From Stutzerimonas stutzeri (lineage in GTDB: Bacteria; Pseudomonadota; Gammaproteobacteria; Pseudomonadales; Pseudomonadaceae), in contig NZ_PPXG01000003.1 of the NCBI RefSeq assembly GCF_002909485.1, forward strand, positions 434,001-498,000: a stretch of 64,000 nt of DNA, in the 5' to 3' direction. The position numbers were made by a program, and so were the translations under genes. Under the pieces are notes generated by a model. That model had not been told where the DNA came from. It made no database searches and saw only the letters and a program-made list of their open reading frames with translations. Below are positions 31,029 to 40,068 of this stretch, piece by piece (within the stretch, counting starts at the first letter, position 1; each line of letters opens with the position of its first letter).

Positions 31029-31166
31029 CGAATCCCTCCAGAAACCGCAATCGGCAAAGCATGCCGCGGTTGGGTTACGGGATACAAACAGATCAGTGGA
31101 AGTTGCTTGGAGTTCAGGCGCAGAGCGGTGTCAGTCTTATGGACTTTTGCCGTTATTCGGCCTGAT

Positions 31167-31423
31167 TCGCCGCGAGGGCGCGCCTCCCACGGGGAGCAAT
31201 GTGCATTGATTGCCTGTTGTGGCGGCCTCGGGGCGTACTCCAGCAAGTGAGCGATGTGCGCAGTTCTTTGCGTGGGAGGCCCGACCTCGCATCGCCGCGA
31301 GGGCGCGCCTCCCACGGGAAACGATGTGCACAGAGTGTCTGTGCGTGGGGACGGGCCCCAGGCTGCGCCTCCAGCAGGCAGTGTGCACAGGCCGCTTTCG
31401 TGGGAGGCCCGCCCTCGGGGCGA
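31167..31423. repeat. REP/BIME cluster: four palindromic units in two inverted-pair modules
   Basis: The 441-base gap between trhA and rep holds no gene. It contains four copies of a short GC-rich palindromic unit. Two are in one orientation (31271-31290 and 31399-31423, CGTGGGAGGCCCG then CCTCG) and two inverted (31167-31194 and 31291-31319, GAGGGCGCGCCTCCCACG). They form two tandem modules of inverted unit, spacer of about 76-79 bases, direct unit. The spacers share the motif GATGTGCRCAG near both ends. This is the structure of REP doublets mobilised by RAYT transposases in pseudomonads. No RAYT gene is in the window. Confidence 0.85.
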
Positions 31424-31469
31424 AGCTCTTCAGGCGTCTACTCCGTAGCTTCGCCTGCCGCGGCTGTTC

Positions 31470-33479
31470 TCAGCGCTTGAGCATCGCCCGCATCGCCGCC
31501 AGGGCGTCGTTGCCGCGAGCAGCCTTGACCTCCACTGGTGCATCTTCCTGACCTTCCCAGACCAGATCCTCTGGGGGCAGTTCGTCGAGGAAGCGGCTCG
31601 GTGTGCAGTCGATCACCTCTCCGTACTGCTTGCGCTTGGCAGCGAAGGTCAGTGCCAGGTTGCGCTTGGCGCGGGTGATGCCGACATAGGCCAGGCGTCG
31701 CTCTTCTTCGATGGTGTCCGCTTCGATGCTGGAGCGGTGGGGCAGAATCTCTTCCTCGAAGCCGATGATGTACACCGAGGGGAATTCCAGTCCCTTGGAG
31801 GCGTGCATGGTCATCATCTGCACGCCATCGGCACCTTCCTCCTCTTCCTGCTGACGCTCGAGCATGTCGCGCAGCACCAGCTTGCCGATGGCGTCCTCGA
31901 TGGTCATGTCGCCGTCTTCGTCCTTGTCCAGCGTGCTTTTCAGCGCGTCGACGAGGAACCAGACATTGCCCATGCGCGCGTCAGCCACCTTGTCGCTGGA
32001 GGCGTTCTGCCGCAGCCAGTTCTCGTAGTCGATATCCATCACCATGCTGCGGATGGCGGCGATCGGCTCGTTGACCACGCACTGTTCGCGCACGCCATCC
32101 ATCCAGCGCTTGAAGCGCGCCAGGCGGTCGGTGTATCGGCTGTCCAGATGCGTACCGAGGCCGATCTCGTCGGCAGCGGCGTACATCGAGATACCGCGTT
32201 CACTGGCGTAGTTGCCGAGCTTCTCCAGCGTAGTGGAGCCGATCTCGCGGCGCGGCACGTTGATCACCCGCAGGAAGGCGTTGTCATCGTCCGGATTGAC
32301 CAGCAGGCGGAAGTAGCTCATCAGATCCTTCACTTCCTGGCGGGCGAAGAAGCTGGTGCCGCCGGAAAGGCGATAGGGGATTTGGTGGTGCTGCAGCTTC
32401 AGCTCCATCAGCTTGGCCTGGTAGTTGCCGCGGTAGAGGATGGCGAAGTCGCTGTAGGGGCGCTGGGTGCGCAGGTGCTCGGTGAGGATCTCCAGCGCCA
32501 CGCGTTCGCATTCGGCGTCCTCGTTGCGCGTGCGGATCACGCGGATCTCGTCGCCTACGCCCATCTCCGACCACAACTGCTTTTCGAACACATGCGGGTT
32601 GTTGGCGATGAGGATGTTGGCGCACTTGAGGATGCGGCTGGTGGAGCGGTAGTTCTGCTCCAGCATCACCACTTTCAGGGACGGATAGTCCTCTTTCAGC
32701 AGCATCAGGTTTTCCGGACGCGCGCCGCGCCAGGCGTAGATCGACTGGTCGTCGTCACCGACCACGGTGAACTGGTTGCGCATGCCCACCAGTAGCTTCA
32801 CCAGCAGATACTGGCTGGCGTTGGTGTCCTGGTATTCGTCGACCAGCAGGTAGCGGATGCGGTTTTGCCACTTCTCCAGGATGTCGGCGTGCTCCTGAAA
32901 CAGCTTCACGGGCAGCAGGATCAGGTCGTTGAAGTCCACCGCGTTGTACGCCTTGAGCGTGCGCTGGTAGTGCAGGTAGACGATGGCGGCGGTCTGCTCC
33001 TTGGGGTTGCGCGCGTTGGCCAGGGCCTCGTCGGGCAGGATCAGGTCGTTCTTCCAGCTGTCGATGTAGTTCTTGATCTCGTCCGCACCGTCATCGCCGG
33101 AGTATTCCTTCTGCATGATGTCGGTGAGCAGCGCCTTGATGTCGCCGTCATCGAAGATCGAGAAACCGGGCTTGTAGCCCATCCGCGCGTATTCCTTGCG
33201 GATGATGTTCATGCCCAGGTTGTGGAAGGTGGACACGGTCAGGCCGCGCGCCTCGGCGCCCTTGAGCAGGCTGCCGACGCGCTCCTTCATTTCGCGCGCG
33301 GCCTTGTTGGTGAAGGTCATGGCGACGATGTGGCGGGCTTGGATGCCGCAGTTCTGCACCAGGTGCGCGATCTTGCGGGTAATCACGCTGGTCTTGCCGG
33401 AACCGGCGCCGGCGAGCACCAGCATGGGGCCGCCGACGTAGTTCACGGCTTCCTGCTGCCGAGGATTGAGTCGGGACAT
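31470..33479 (-). CDS. rep: ATP-dependent DNA helicase Rep
   Basis: A 669-residue superfamily 1A helicase that unwinds 3'-5' and helps replication forks pass obstacles. Motifs are in order: Q motif MSRLNPRQQEAV, Walker A AGAGSGKTSVITRKI, Ia TFTNKAAREMKERV, Walker B LLVDEYQDTN, III GDDDQSIYAWRGA, IV EQNYRST, V MTMHASKGLEFPSVYI and VI EERRLAYVGITRAK. Length and composition favour Rep over UvrD (about 720). It precedes the GGDEF-EAL gene, which is divergent, as in P. aeruginosa. Confidence 0.96.
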   Translation of the reverse strand: MSRLNPRQQEAVNYVGGPMLVLAGAGSGKTSVITRKIAHLVQNCGIQARHIVAMTFTNKAAREMKERVGSLLKGAEARGLTVSTFHNLGMNIIRKEYARMGYKPGFSIFDDGDIKALLTDIMQKEYSGDDGADEIKNYIDSWKNDLILPDEALANARNPKEQTAAIVYLHYQRTLKAYNAVDFNDLILLPVKLFQEHADILEKWQNRIRYLLVDEYQDTNASQYLLVKLLVGMRNQFTVVGDDDQSIYAWRGARPENLMLLKEDYPSLKVVMLEQNYRSTSRILKCANILIANNPHVFEKQLWSEMGVGDEIRVIRTRNEDAECERVALEILTEHLRTQRPYSDFAILYRGNYQAKLMELKLQHHQIPYRLSGGTSFFARQEVKDLMSYFRLLVNPDDDNAFLRVINVPRREIGSTTLEKLGNYASERGISMYAAADEIGLGTHLDSRYTDRLARFKRWMDGVREQCVVNEPIAAIRSMVMDIDYENWLRQNASSDKVADARMGNVWFLVDALKSTLDKDEDGDMTIEDAIGKLVLRDMLERQQEEEEGADGVQMMTMHASKGLEFPSVYIIGFEEEILPHRSSIEADTIEEERRLAYVGITRAKRNLALTFAAKRKQYGEVIDCTPSRFLDELPPEDLVWEGQEDAPVEVKAARGNDALAAMRAMLKR

Positions 33480-33704
33480 GTCGTTCAGGTCGTTTGAAGC
33501 GGGGGCGGGAGTTTAACAGGCTGATGTGGTGATGCAGTTCGGTTGCGCACGCAATAAAACGCCGGTCGTCGCGCATGGGGCTTGGCTAACAGGAATAATC
33601 GATTAGTCTTGTGCGGCGCTGCAGGATGCAGAGGCTGGTGGCAGAGGGAACGTGCTGGAATCTGGGGCGTTCGCGCCTTCCAACCTATCGAGTCCGGAGG
33701 CCGC

Positions 33705-35354
33705 TTGCCAGCGCCCGTCCAATCCATGCCGCTGCTGCTGTTGGCTGATCGACCCGAGTGGGCCGAGCGGCTGCGCGCCTGCCTGCAGGGCTCGCCCAAT
33801 CCTGAGCGGCTGATCGTCGCGGCGGATTGGGATAAGGCCGGCGAATACCTCGACGCGCCCTGTCTGCTACTGGCGACACCGCAGTGCCGCCCAGCGGTGG
33901 GTCGCTGCCCCTGGCCGCTGATCCTGCTGCTCGACGAGGAGCCATCAGACACTCCGGAAGGCGCAGTCGACTGGCTGGTGGCCGATCAGCTGAGCGCCGA
34001 GGTGCTGCGGCGCTGTCTGCGTTACGTGCGCGAGCGTTGCAACCTGCAGGGCACCTTGCAGCGGCTTGCCGAGCAGGACCCGCACACCGGCATCGTCAAC
34101 CGTCAGGGCTTCCAGGCACTGCTGCTCAATGCGCTGGCCGAGCACCAGGGCCAGGGACTGGTGTTGGGATATCTGGATCTGGATAACTTTCGCCACGTCA
34201 ATGACGCGCTTGGCCATCAGGCAGGGGACCGACTGATTCTGCAAGTGGTGGCGCGGCTCAAGGCGCAGCTGGAGGTCGGCGACATGCTGGCGCGGCTCGG
34301 TGGCGATGAGTTTGCCCTGCTGCTCGATACCCGCGACGAACCGGAGCGCGCCGTAGCGGTTGCCGATCGGCTGGTCGAGGCCTTGGCCGAGCCCTATTGG
34401 GTGGAGGGTGAAAGCCTGATGCTTGGCTGCAGTCTCGGGCTGGCGCGCGTCTGCAGGGGTATCGGTGCTGACCCGCTGCTGTGGCACGCGCAGATCGCCA
34501 TGCGCCAGGCGAAGGCGAGTCAGGGCTGCACCTGGTGCTATTACGACGAACAGTCCAGCCGCAGCGCGCGCAGCCTGGCCGACCAAGAGGGCGAGCTGCG
34601 TCGTGCACTACGCCGCGGGGAGCTGGAGCTGCACTACCAGCCTCGTCTGTGCCTGAAAACCGGACGCATCGTCGGACTCGAAGCCCTGGTGCGCTGGCTG
34701 CATCCCGAACGAGGTCTGCTGGCACCGGACGCCTTCATCCCCATGGCCGAGGAGAGTGGGCTGATCGTGCCGCTGGGCTATTGGGTGATCGCCCGTGCTT
34801 TGCGCGATCTGCAAAGCCTGCACGACGGCGGTGCGGGCTCACTGCACATGGCCATCAATCTGTCGTTTCGCCAGTTCCAGGACAGCCAGTTGCTGCCGAC
34901 GCTCAACCGCTTGATCGACGAGCGCGGGATTGATCCGCATTGGCTGGAATTCGAACTCACCGAAACCGCTGTAATGCGTCGTAGCGAGCAGGTGCAGACC
35001 GCCATGCATGCCCTCGGGAAACTGGGCGTGCGCTTTTCGCTTGACGATTTTGGCACCGGTTTCTCCTCGTTCGTGCATCTCTCCAGCCTGCCTATCACGC
35101 TGCTGAAGATCGACAAGAGCTTCGTCGCCGACATGACGGCCCGCCCGGAAAAATTGCAGTTGGTGCAGGCGATGATCGGCCTGGCTCATAACCTCGACCT
35201 GGAAGTGGTCGCGGAGGGGGTGGAGGTCGTCGCTCAGCTTGAACTGCTGCGCCAATTTGGTGCGCAGCAGGCTCAGGGGTTTCTGATCAGCCAGCCATTG
35301 CCATTGCCCGAGCTGATCGACTTCATGCGAGCCGAGCGCGCCAGAGCCTGCTGA
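33705..35354 (+). CDS. GGDEF-EAL protein, probable c-di-GMP phosphodiesterase
   Basis: About 549 residues from a TTG at 33705 with GGAGG four bases upstream; ATG 33726 is the alternative. Residues about 8-120 look like a degenerate receiver domain (LLLADRPEWAERLRACL, ending VLRRCLRYVRER) without an obvious phospho-acceptor. A GGDEF domain follows with intact RLGGDEFALL. The inhibitory-site position reads EVGD rather than RxxD. The EAL domain has all catalytic motifs: GLEALVRW, NLSFRQF, ELTETAVM, DDFGTGFSS, KIDKSFV and AEGVEV. So phosphodiesterase activity is predicted; cyclase activity is possible. Position matches the P. aeruginosa EAL gene beside rep. Confidence 0.9.
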   Translation: MPAPVQSMPLLLLADRPEWAERLRACLQGSPNPERLIVAADWDKAGEYLDAPCLLLATPQCRPAVGRCPWPLILLLDEEPSDTPEGAVDWLVADQLSAEVLRRCLRYVRERCNLQGTLQRLAEQDPHTGIVNRQGFQALLLNALAEHQGQGLVLGYLDLDNFRHVNDALGHQAGDRLILQVVARLKAQLEVGDMLARLGGDEFALLLDTRDEPERAVAVADRLVEALAEPYWVEGESLMLGCSLGLARVCRGIGADPLLWHAQIAMRQAKASQGCTWCYYDEQSSRSARSLADQEGELRRALRRGELELHYQPRLCLKTGRIVGLEALVRWLHPERGLLAPDAFIPMAEESGLIVPLGYWVIARALRDLQSLHDGGAGSLHMAINLSFRQFQDSQLLPTLNRLIDERGIDPHWLEFELTETAVMRRSEQVQTAMHALGKLGVRFSLDDFGTGFSSFVHLSSLPITLLKIDKSFVADMTARPEKLQLVQAMIGLAHNLDLEVVAEGVEVVAQLELLRQFGAQQAQGFLISQPLPLPELIDFMRAERARAC

Positions 35355-35396
35355 TCGCCCCCTGCGGGCGAATCGGCAGGTTGGCGTCGAGCCGCT

Positions 35397-37370
35397 TTAG
35401 CGGACCATGTGCAGGAAGTGCATGTGCTTTTCATACTGGCCGAGGATGTCGCTGATCACATCTTCTCGGCTCCAGCCCATGACGTCGTAATCCTGCCCGC
35501 CTTCCTTGAGGTGCACTTCGGCGCGGAAGTACTTGCGCTCCTCGCGTTCGTCGTCCTCGCTGCTGGCGACGAAGCTTGGCATGGCATAGGCGCGTGGGCG
35601 CACCTCATAGATGAAGTCCGGCTCGCCGTCGTGGATGATTTCGAAGCGCAAGCGGCGATCTTCGCCTTCGCTGATCTCAACGACGTATCCCTGCTTGCGC
35701 ATCTCCTCGGCGATTGCCTCGCAAGCCGGGTGCACCACTTCGGCGATGAAGCGCACTACATGGGCGCGCCGCGGGAATAGCATCAGAGTGCGCAGGCGGC
35801 GCTGCCAGCCGCCGGGGCTGCGTGGTGCGTTGGGCGAGGTACTCAGCGCCTGGTAGCGCAGCCCCTGTTTGGTGGCGTCCAGACGCAGCGCCTTGAGCAG
35901 GCCCCACATCGAGCAGAGCAGGGCGATAGTGAAGGGCAGGGCGCTGGCAATCGTCGCCGTCTGCAGGGCAGTCAAGCCATCGGCGAGCAGCAGGGCAATG
36001 GCCACGCCCCCCATGGAGACGGCCCAGAAGATTCGCTGCCACACCGGAGTGCCTTGCCGGCCGCCCGAGGCGAGCATATCCACCACCAGTGCGCCGGAGT
36101 CCGCCGAGGTGACGAAGAACACCACCACCATGATGATGGCGATCACCGAAATGAACGCCGAGAAGGGAAAGTGCTCGAGGAAGGCGAACAGGGCTAGCGA
36201 GCTGTCCTGCTCGATGGCTTCTCCAAGGCTGGTCACGTGCTCCCAGAGGATCATATGGATGGCCGTGTCACCGAACACTGTCATCCACATCAGGGTGAAC
36301 GCGGTAGGCACCAGCAGCACGCCGGTGACGAACTCACGGATCGTCCGGCCACGCGAAATGCGCGCGATGAACAGCCCGACGAAGGGCGACCAGGCCAGCC
36401 ACCAGCCCCAGTAGAACAGCGTCCAGCCGCCGATCCAGTCGTTCGGCTCGTAGGCGTAGAGGTTGAAAGTCTTGTCGACGATGTCCGACAGGTAGCTGCC
36501 GGTGTTCTGTACGAAGGTCTGCAGAATGAACACCGTTGGCCCGGCCACAAGCACCATCAACATGAGCAGCACGGCCAGCGTCAGGTTCAGCTCGGAGAGC
36601 CGTCGCACGCCTTTGTCCAGCCCGGTCACCACCGAAATCGTGGCCAGCAGCGTGGTAGCCATGATCAGGCCGATCTGTACCGGTACCGAAACTGGCAGCC
36701 CGTAGAGATGGTTCAGCCCGGTGTTGATCTGGGTAACGCCCAGGCCCAGTGACGTAGCGACGCCCAAGACTGTGCCGATGATGGCGAAGATGTCCACGGC
36801 ATGGCCGATCGGCCCGTAGATGCGCTCGCCGATCAGTGGGTAGAGCGCCGAACGCAGCGTCAGCGGCAGGCCGTGACGATAGGCGAAGTAAGCCAGGATC
36901 ATCGCCACGATGGCGTAGATCGACCAGGCATGCAGGCCCCAGTGGAAGAAGGTGATCTTCATCGCTTCGCGCGCGGCGAGCGTGGTGCCGCCCTCACCGG
37001 TGGGTGGCGAGAGGAAGTGCATTACCGGCTCGGCAACGCCGAAGAACATCAGGCCGATGCCCATGCCGGCGGAGAACAGCATGGCGAACCAGGTCAGCGC
37101 GCTGTAGTCCGGCTCGCTGTGGTCCGGACCTAGCTTGATGTCGCCATATCGGCTGAAGGCCAGTAGCACCACCATCAGCAGAATCAGCGCGACAGCGAGG
37201 ATGTACAGCCAGCTGACGTTGGCAATGATCCATGCCTGCGTATCGCCGAACAGCGTCTGGGCGTGGCTCTGAAAGGCCACGCTGTAGATCACCAACGCCA
37301 GGATGATGGCCGCCGAGCCGTAGAAGACCGGGGGGTTGATTTGAGAGGACGAGGGCTTTTTTGCCTCCAT
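35397..37370 (-). CDS. betT: BCCT-family choline/betaine transporter (BetT-like, long C-terminal tail)
   Basis: A 657-residue secondary transporter starting at ATG 37370 behind GGAGC. Twelve membrane helices carry BCCT signatures: the glycine-rich SAGMGIGLMFFGVAEPV of helix 3 and the tryptophan-rich GWWLAWSPFVGLFIARISRG of helix 8. A cytoplasmic tail of about 150 residues (after the last helix near residue 505) ends HMHFLHMVR. Such long tails are found in BetT-type choline/H+ symporters and take part in osmotic sensing. Choline as substrate is inferred; glycine betaine or carnitine are alternatives. Confidence 0.9.
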   Translation of the reverse strand: MEAKKPSSSQINPPVFYGSAAIILALVIYSVAFQSHAQTLFGDTQAWIIANVSWLYILAVALILLMVVLLAFSRYGDIKLGPDHSEPDYSALTWFAMLFSAGMGIGLMFFGVAEPVMHFLSPPTGEGGTTLAAREAMKITFFHWGLHAWSIYAIVAMILAYFAYRHGLPLTLRSALYPLIGERIYGPIGHAVDIFAIIGTVLGVATSLGLGVTQINTGLNHLYGLPVSVPVQIGLIMATTLLATISVVTGLDKGVRRLSELNLTLAVLLMLMVLVAGPTVFILQTFVQNTGSYLSDIVDKTFNLYAYEPNDWIGGWTLFYWGWWLAWSPFVGLFIARISRGRTIREFVTGVLLVPTAFTLMWMTVFGDTAIHMILWEHVTSLGEAIEQDSSLALFAFLEHFPFSAFISVIAIIMVVVFFVTSADSGALVVDMLASGGRQGTPVWQRIFWAVSMGGVAIALLLADGLTALQTATIASALPFTIALLCSMWGLLKALRLDATKQGLRYQALSTSPNAPRSPGGWQRRLRTLMLFPRRAHVVRFIAEVVHPACEAIAEEMRKQGYVVEISEGEDRRLRFEIIHDGEPDFIYEVRPRAYAMPSFVASSEDDEREERKYFRAEVHLKEGGQDYDVMGWSREDVISDILGQYEKHMHFLHMVR

Positions 37371-37500
37371 GCTGCGCTCCTTCGGGTTATGTCTGGGGAG
37401 TGGCCGCCTGTGGCGAAAGCCAGCCAACTTAACACAGACCGCGAAGGGCGCCGGTTGTCCGCGGCCGATTTACGCGAGCCAGAGCCCGCGCCAGAGTGGC

Positions 37501-38997
37501 TCAGGCCTGGCTGCCAGGCCGATATTGCAGCGCTTCGGCGAGGTGCTGACGGCTGATGCGCTCGGCCTGTTCCAGATCGGCGAGAGTGCGCGCTACCTTG
37601 AGCAGGCGGTGCGCGGCACGCAGGGACAGCGCGAGGCGTTCACAGGCGCGCTCCAGCCAGGCCTGATCCTCAGCCGTCAGTTGGCAGTGATTGCGCAGGC
37701 CCGAAAGGTCGAGGAAGGCATTGGCACAACCCTGGCGGACCTGCTGCAGCTGTCGCGCCTGTGCCACTTGAGCGGCCAGCACGGCGCTGCTCTGGCCGGC
37801 TTGAGGCGGTGCGTTGAGCGCCGTGGCTTCACGTGCGACGGTCAGGTGCAGGTCGATGCGGTCGAGCAGGGGGCCGGAGAGCTTGTTGCGGTAGCGCTGT
37901 ATCTGGTCCGGCGTGCAGCGGCAGCGTCCGTTGGGGTCGCCGAGATAACCGCACGGGCAGGGATTCATTGCCGCCACCAGCTGAAAGCGTGCCGGAAAGC
38001 GCACCTTGTCGCGCGCTCGGGCAATCACGATATGACCCGACTCCAGCGGCTCGCGCAGGACTTCAAGCACCTTACGATCGAACTCCGGCAGCTCGTCGAG
38101 AAACAAGACGCCCTGGTGCGCCAACGTGATTTCGCCTGGCTGTGGGCGGCTGCCGCCACCGACCAGTGCGGGGCCGGATGCACTGTGATGGGGCTGGCGA
38201 AACGGACGCTGCGGCCAATGTTCAAGCGGGCTGTGGCTGGCCACCGAATGGATGGCGGCCACCTCCAGCGCTTCCTGTTCGTCCAGCGGCGGCAGCAGGC
38301 CGGGCAACCGGCTGGCCAGCAGCGTCTTGCCGGTGCCTGGTGGTCCGGAAAACAGCAGGTTGTGCGCGCCAGCCGCGGCGATCAGCAAACCGCGCTTGGC
38401 CGCCTGCTGGCCTTGCACATCGCCCAGGTCCGGATAGGGCTGGATCTGTCGCAGCAGGCCCTGAGCAGCATAGGGTTCGAGAGGTGTGACGCCGTTGAAG
38501 TGTGCCGCGACCTCAAGCAAATGCTCGGCGGCATAGACGGTCAAGCCTGAAGCCAGGCTGGCTTCCTCGGCATTGGCCCGTGGCACCAGCAGCGCGCGGC
38601 CTGCGGCGCGCGCGGCAAGCGCTGCCGGTAGGACGCCTCGAACCGGACGCAATGCGCCGGACAGTGCCAGCTCGCCGAGGCACTCCAGGCTGTCGAGGCG
38701 TTCGGCAGGCAACTGGCCGCTGGCGGCGAGAATGCCGAGGGCAATGGACAGGTCGAAACGACCGCCATCCTTGGGAAGGTCGGCAGGGGCGAGGTTGAGC
38801 GTGATGCGGCGAGGCGGGAAATCGAAGCCGGAGGTAAGAATCGCGCTGCGCACGCGGTCCTTGCTCTCCTTGACTGCGGTTTCCGGCAGGCCGACCAGCG
38901 TGAGCGCCGGCAGACCGTTAGCAAGATGGGCTTCCACGGTCACTGGCGGTGCTTCCACACCGACCTGCGCGCGGCTATGAACTATGGCCAGGGACAT
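37501..38997 (-). CDS. comM: YifB/ComM family Mg-chelatase-like AAA+ helicase
   Basis: A 498-residue hexameric AAA+ protein. The N-terminal ChlI-like/Lon-protease-like fold runs to about residue 170 (VTVEAHLANGLPALTLVGLPE). Walker A is SGPPGTGKTLLASRLPG, Walker B GVLFLDELPEFDRKVLEV. The C-terminal block has the four-cysteine NPCPCGYLGDPNGRCRC element and sensor region SGPLLDRIDLHL. In naturally competent bacteria ComM drives branch migration during integration of transforming DNA. P. stutzeri strains are naturally transformable, so the role may apply here. It lies 36 bases downstream of ubiK. Confidence 0.93.
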   Translation of the reverse strand: MSLAIVHSRAQVGVEAPPVTVEAHLANGLPALTLVGLPETAVKESKDRVRSAILTSGFDFPPRRITLNLAPADLPKDGGRFDLSIALGILAASGQLPAERLDSLECLGELALSGALRPVRGVLPAALAARAAGRALLVPRANAEEASLASGLTVYAAEHLLEVAAHFNGVTPLEPYAAQGLLRQIQPYPDLGDVQGQQAAKRGLLIAAAGAHNLLFSGPPGTGKTLLASRLPGLLPPLDEQEALEVAAIHSVASHSPLEHWPQRPFRQPHHSASGPALVGGGSRPQPGEITLAHQGVLFLDELPEFDRKVLEVLREPLESGHIVIARARDKVRFPARFQLVAAMNPCPCGYLGDPNGRCRCTPDQIQRYRNKLSGPLLDRIDLHLTVAREATALNAPPQAGQSSAVLAAQVAQARQLQQVRQGCANAFLDLSGLRNHCQLTAEDQAWLERACERLALSLRAAHRLLKVARTLADLEQAERISRQHLAEALQYRPGSQA

Positions 38998-39033
38998 TCG
39001 ATCACTCCTTTGATCGTGTCGCGGCCCGGCCTG

Positions 39034-39294
39034 TCAGGGCGCGGGCGGCGTGAGCTTCTCTTCCAGTTCGGCGACCTTGGCCTCAAGCGCCTCCAGGCGC
39101 GCGCGGGTGCGGGCAAGCACGACCATCTGGCTGTCGAATTCATCGCGGCTGACTACATCGAGCTTGCTCAGTGCGCTTTGCACCACACCCTTGAGCTGGG
39201 CTTCGAACTCGCCACGCGGTAGCGGCGTCTCGCCGTTGAACAGGCGTGAGGCCTGGGAGCCGATGGCATCTAGAAAAGCTTTTGGCGGCAGCAT
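39034..39294 (-). CDS. ubiK: Ubiquinone biosynthesis accessory factor UbiK (BMFP domain)
   Basis: An 86-residue protein starting at ATG 39294 behind AGGTG; a longer in-frame extension is a shadow into the glnK control region. It has an N-terminal amphipathic helix (MLPPKAFLDAIGSQASRLF) and a C-terminal coiled coil (EFDSQMVVLARTRARLEALE, then EAKVAELEEKL), the UbiK/YqiC layout. UbiK helps the aerobic ubiquinone-synthesis complex with UbiJ. It is divergent from glnK and upstream of comM. Confidence 0.9.
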   Translation of the reverse strand: MLPPKAFLDAIGSQASRLFNGETPLPRGEFEAQLKGVVQSALSKLDVVSRDEFDSQMVVLARTRARLEALEAKVAELEEKLTPPAP

Positions 39295-39362
39295 TGAAAA
39301 CACCTGTCTTTGGACAGGGCGCAGTGTAGCACGGTGCTTTTTGTGTCTTTCTGGCAAGGCGT

Positions 39363-39410
39363 GCACAGAAAATGAGCAGGAGGTAGTGCGTCTAGGCACT
39401 GTTTTGGTGC
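39363..39410 (+). promoter_or_regulatory. NtrC-type enhancer sites upstream of glnK
   Basis: GCACTGTTTTGGTGC at 39396-39410 fits the NtrC pattern GCAC-N7-GTGC. A weaker half-conserved copy, GCACAGAAAATGAGC, lies at 39363-39377, 33 bases upstream (about three helical turns). Both sit about 90-125 bases upstream of the sigma-54 promoter, typical enhancer spacing. Confidence 0.75.
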
Positions 39411-39484
39411 GCTGGCTGGGTGTAACCGTCCGTCGGCCGCTCCCGTTGCGCTTAAACCCCTTGAAAATCGGGGCTTGCAGAAAG

Positions 39485-39501
39485 CTGGCATCGATTCTGC
39501 T
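39485..39501 (+). promoter_or_regulatory. Sigma-54 (-24/-12) promoter of glnK
   Basis: CTGGCATCGATTCTGCT has GG at -24 and GC at -12 with the exact spacing of the sigma-54 consensus (TGGCAC-N5-TTGCW). It differs at the C of CAC and the first T of TTGC. The predicted start is about 39513, leaving a leader of about 180 bases before glnK. The leader holds an extra dyad ATGCACC/GGTGCAT at 39518-39541 of unknown role. The whole 39295-39691 gap carries no gene. Confidence 0.75.
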
Positions 39502-39511
39502 TTGTCCGTAG

Positions 39512-40030
<519 letters not shown>

Positions 40031-40068
40031 GCAGCACCTCCGAACCCCCACGCCCCAGGAGTAAAACC

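Noticed and set aside
31167..31423. Possible CRISPR array
   Set aside because: The repeats are palindromic, few, in inverted orientation and with similar spacers, which is REP structure; no cas genes are present.
35355..35371. Short hairpin TCGCCC/GGGCGA between the GGDEF-EAL gene and betT as a terminator
   Set aside because: Only six base pairs and no T run in either direction; could be chance in GC-rich DNA.
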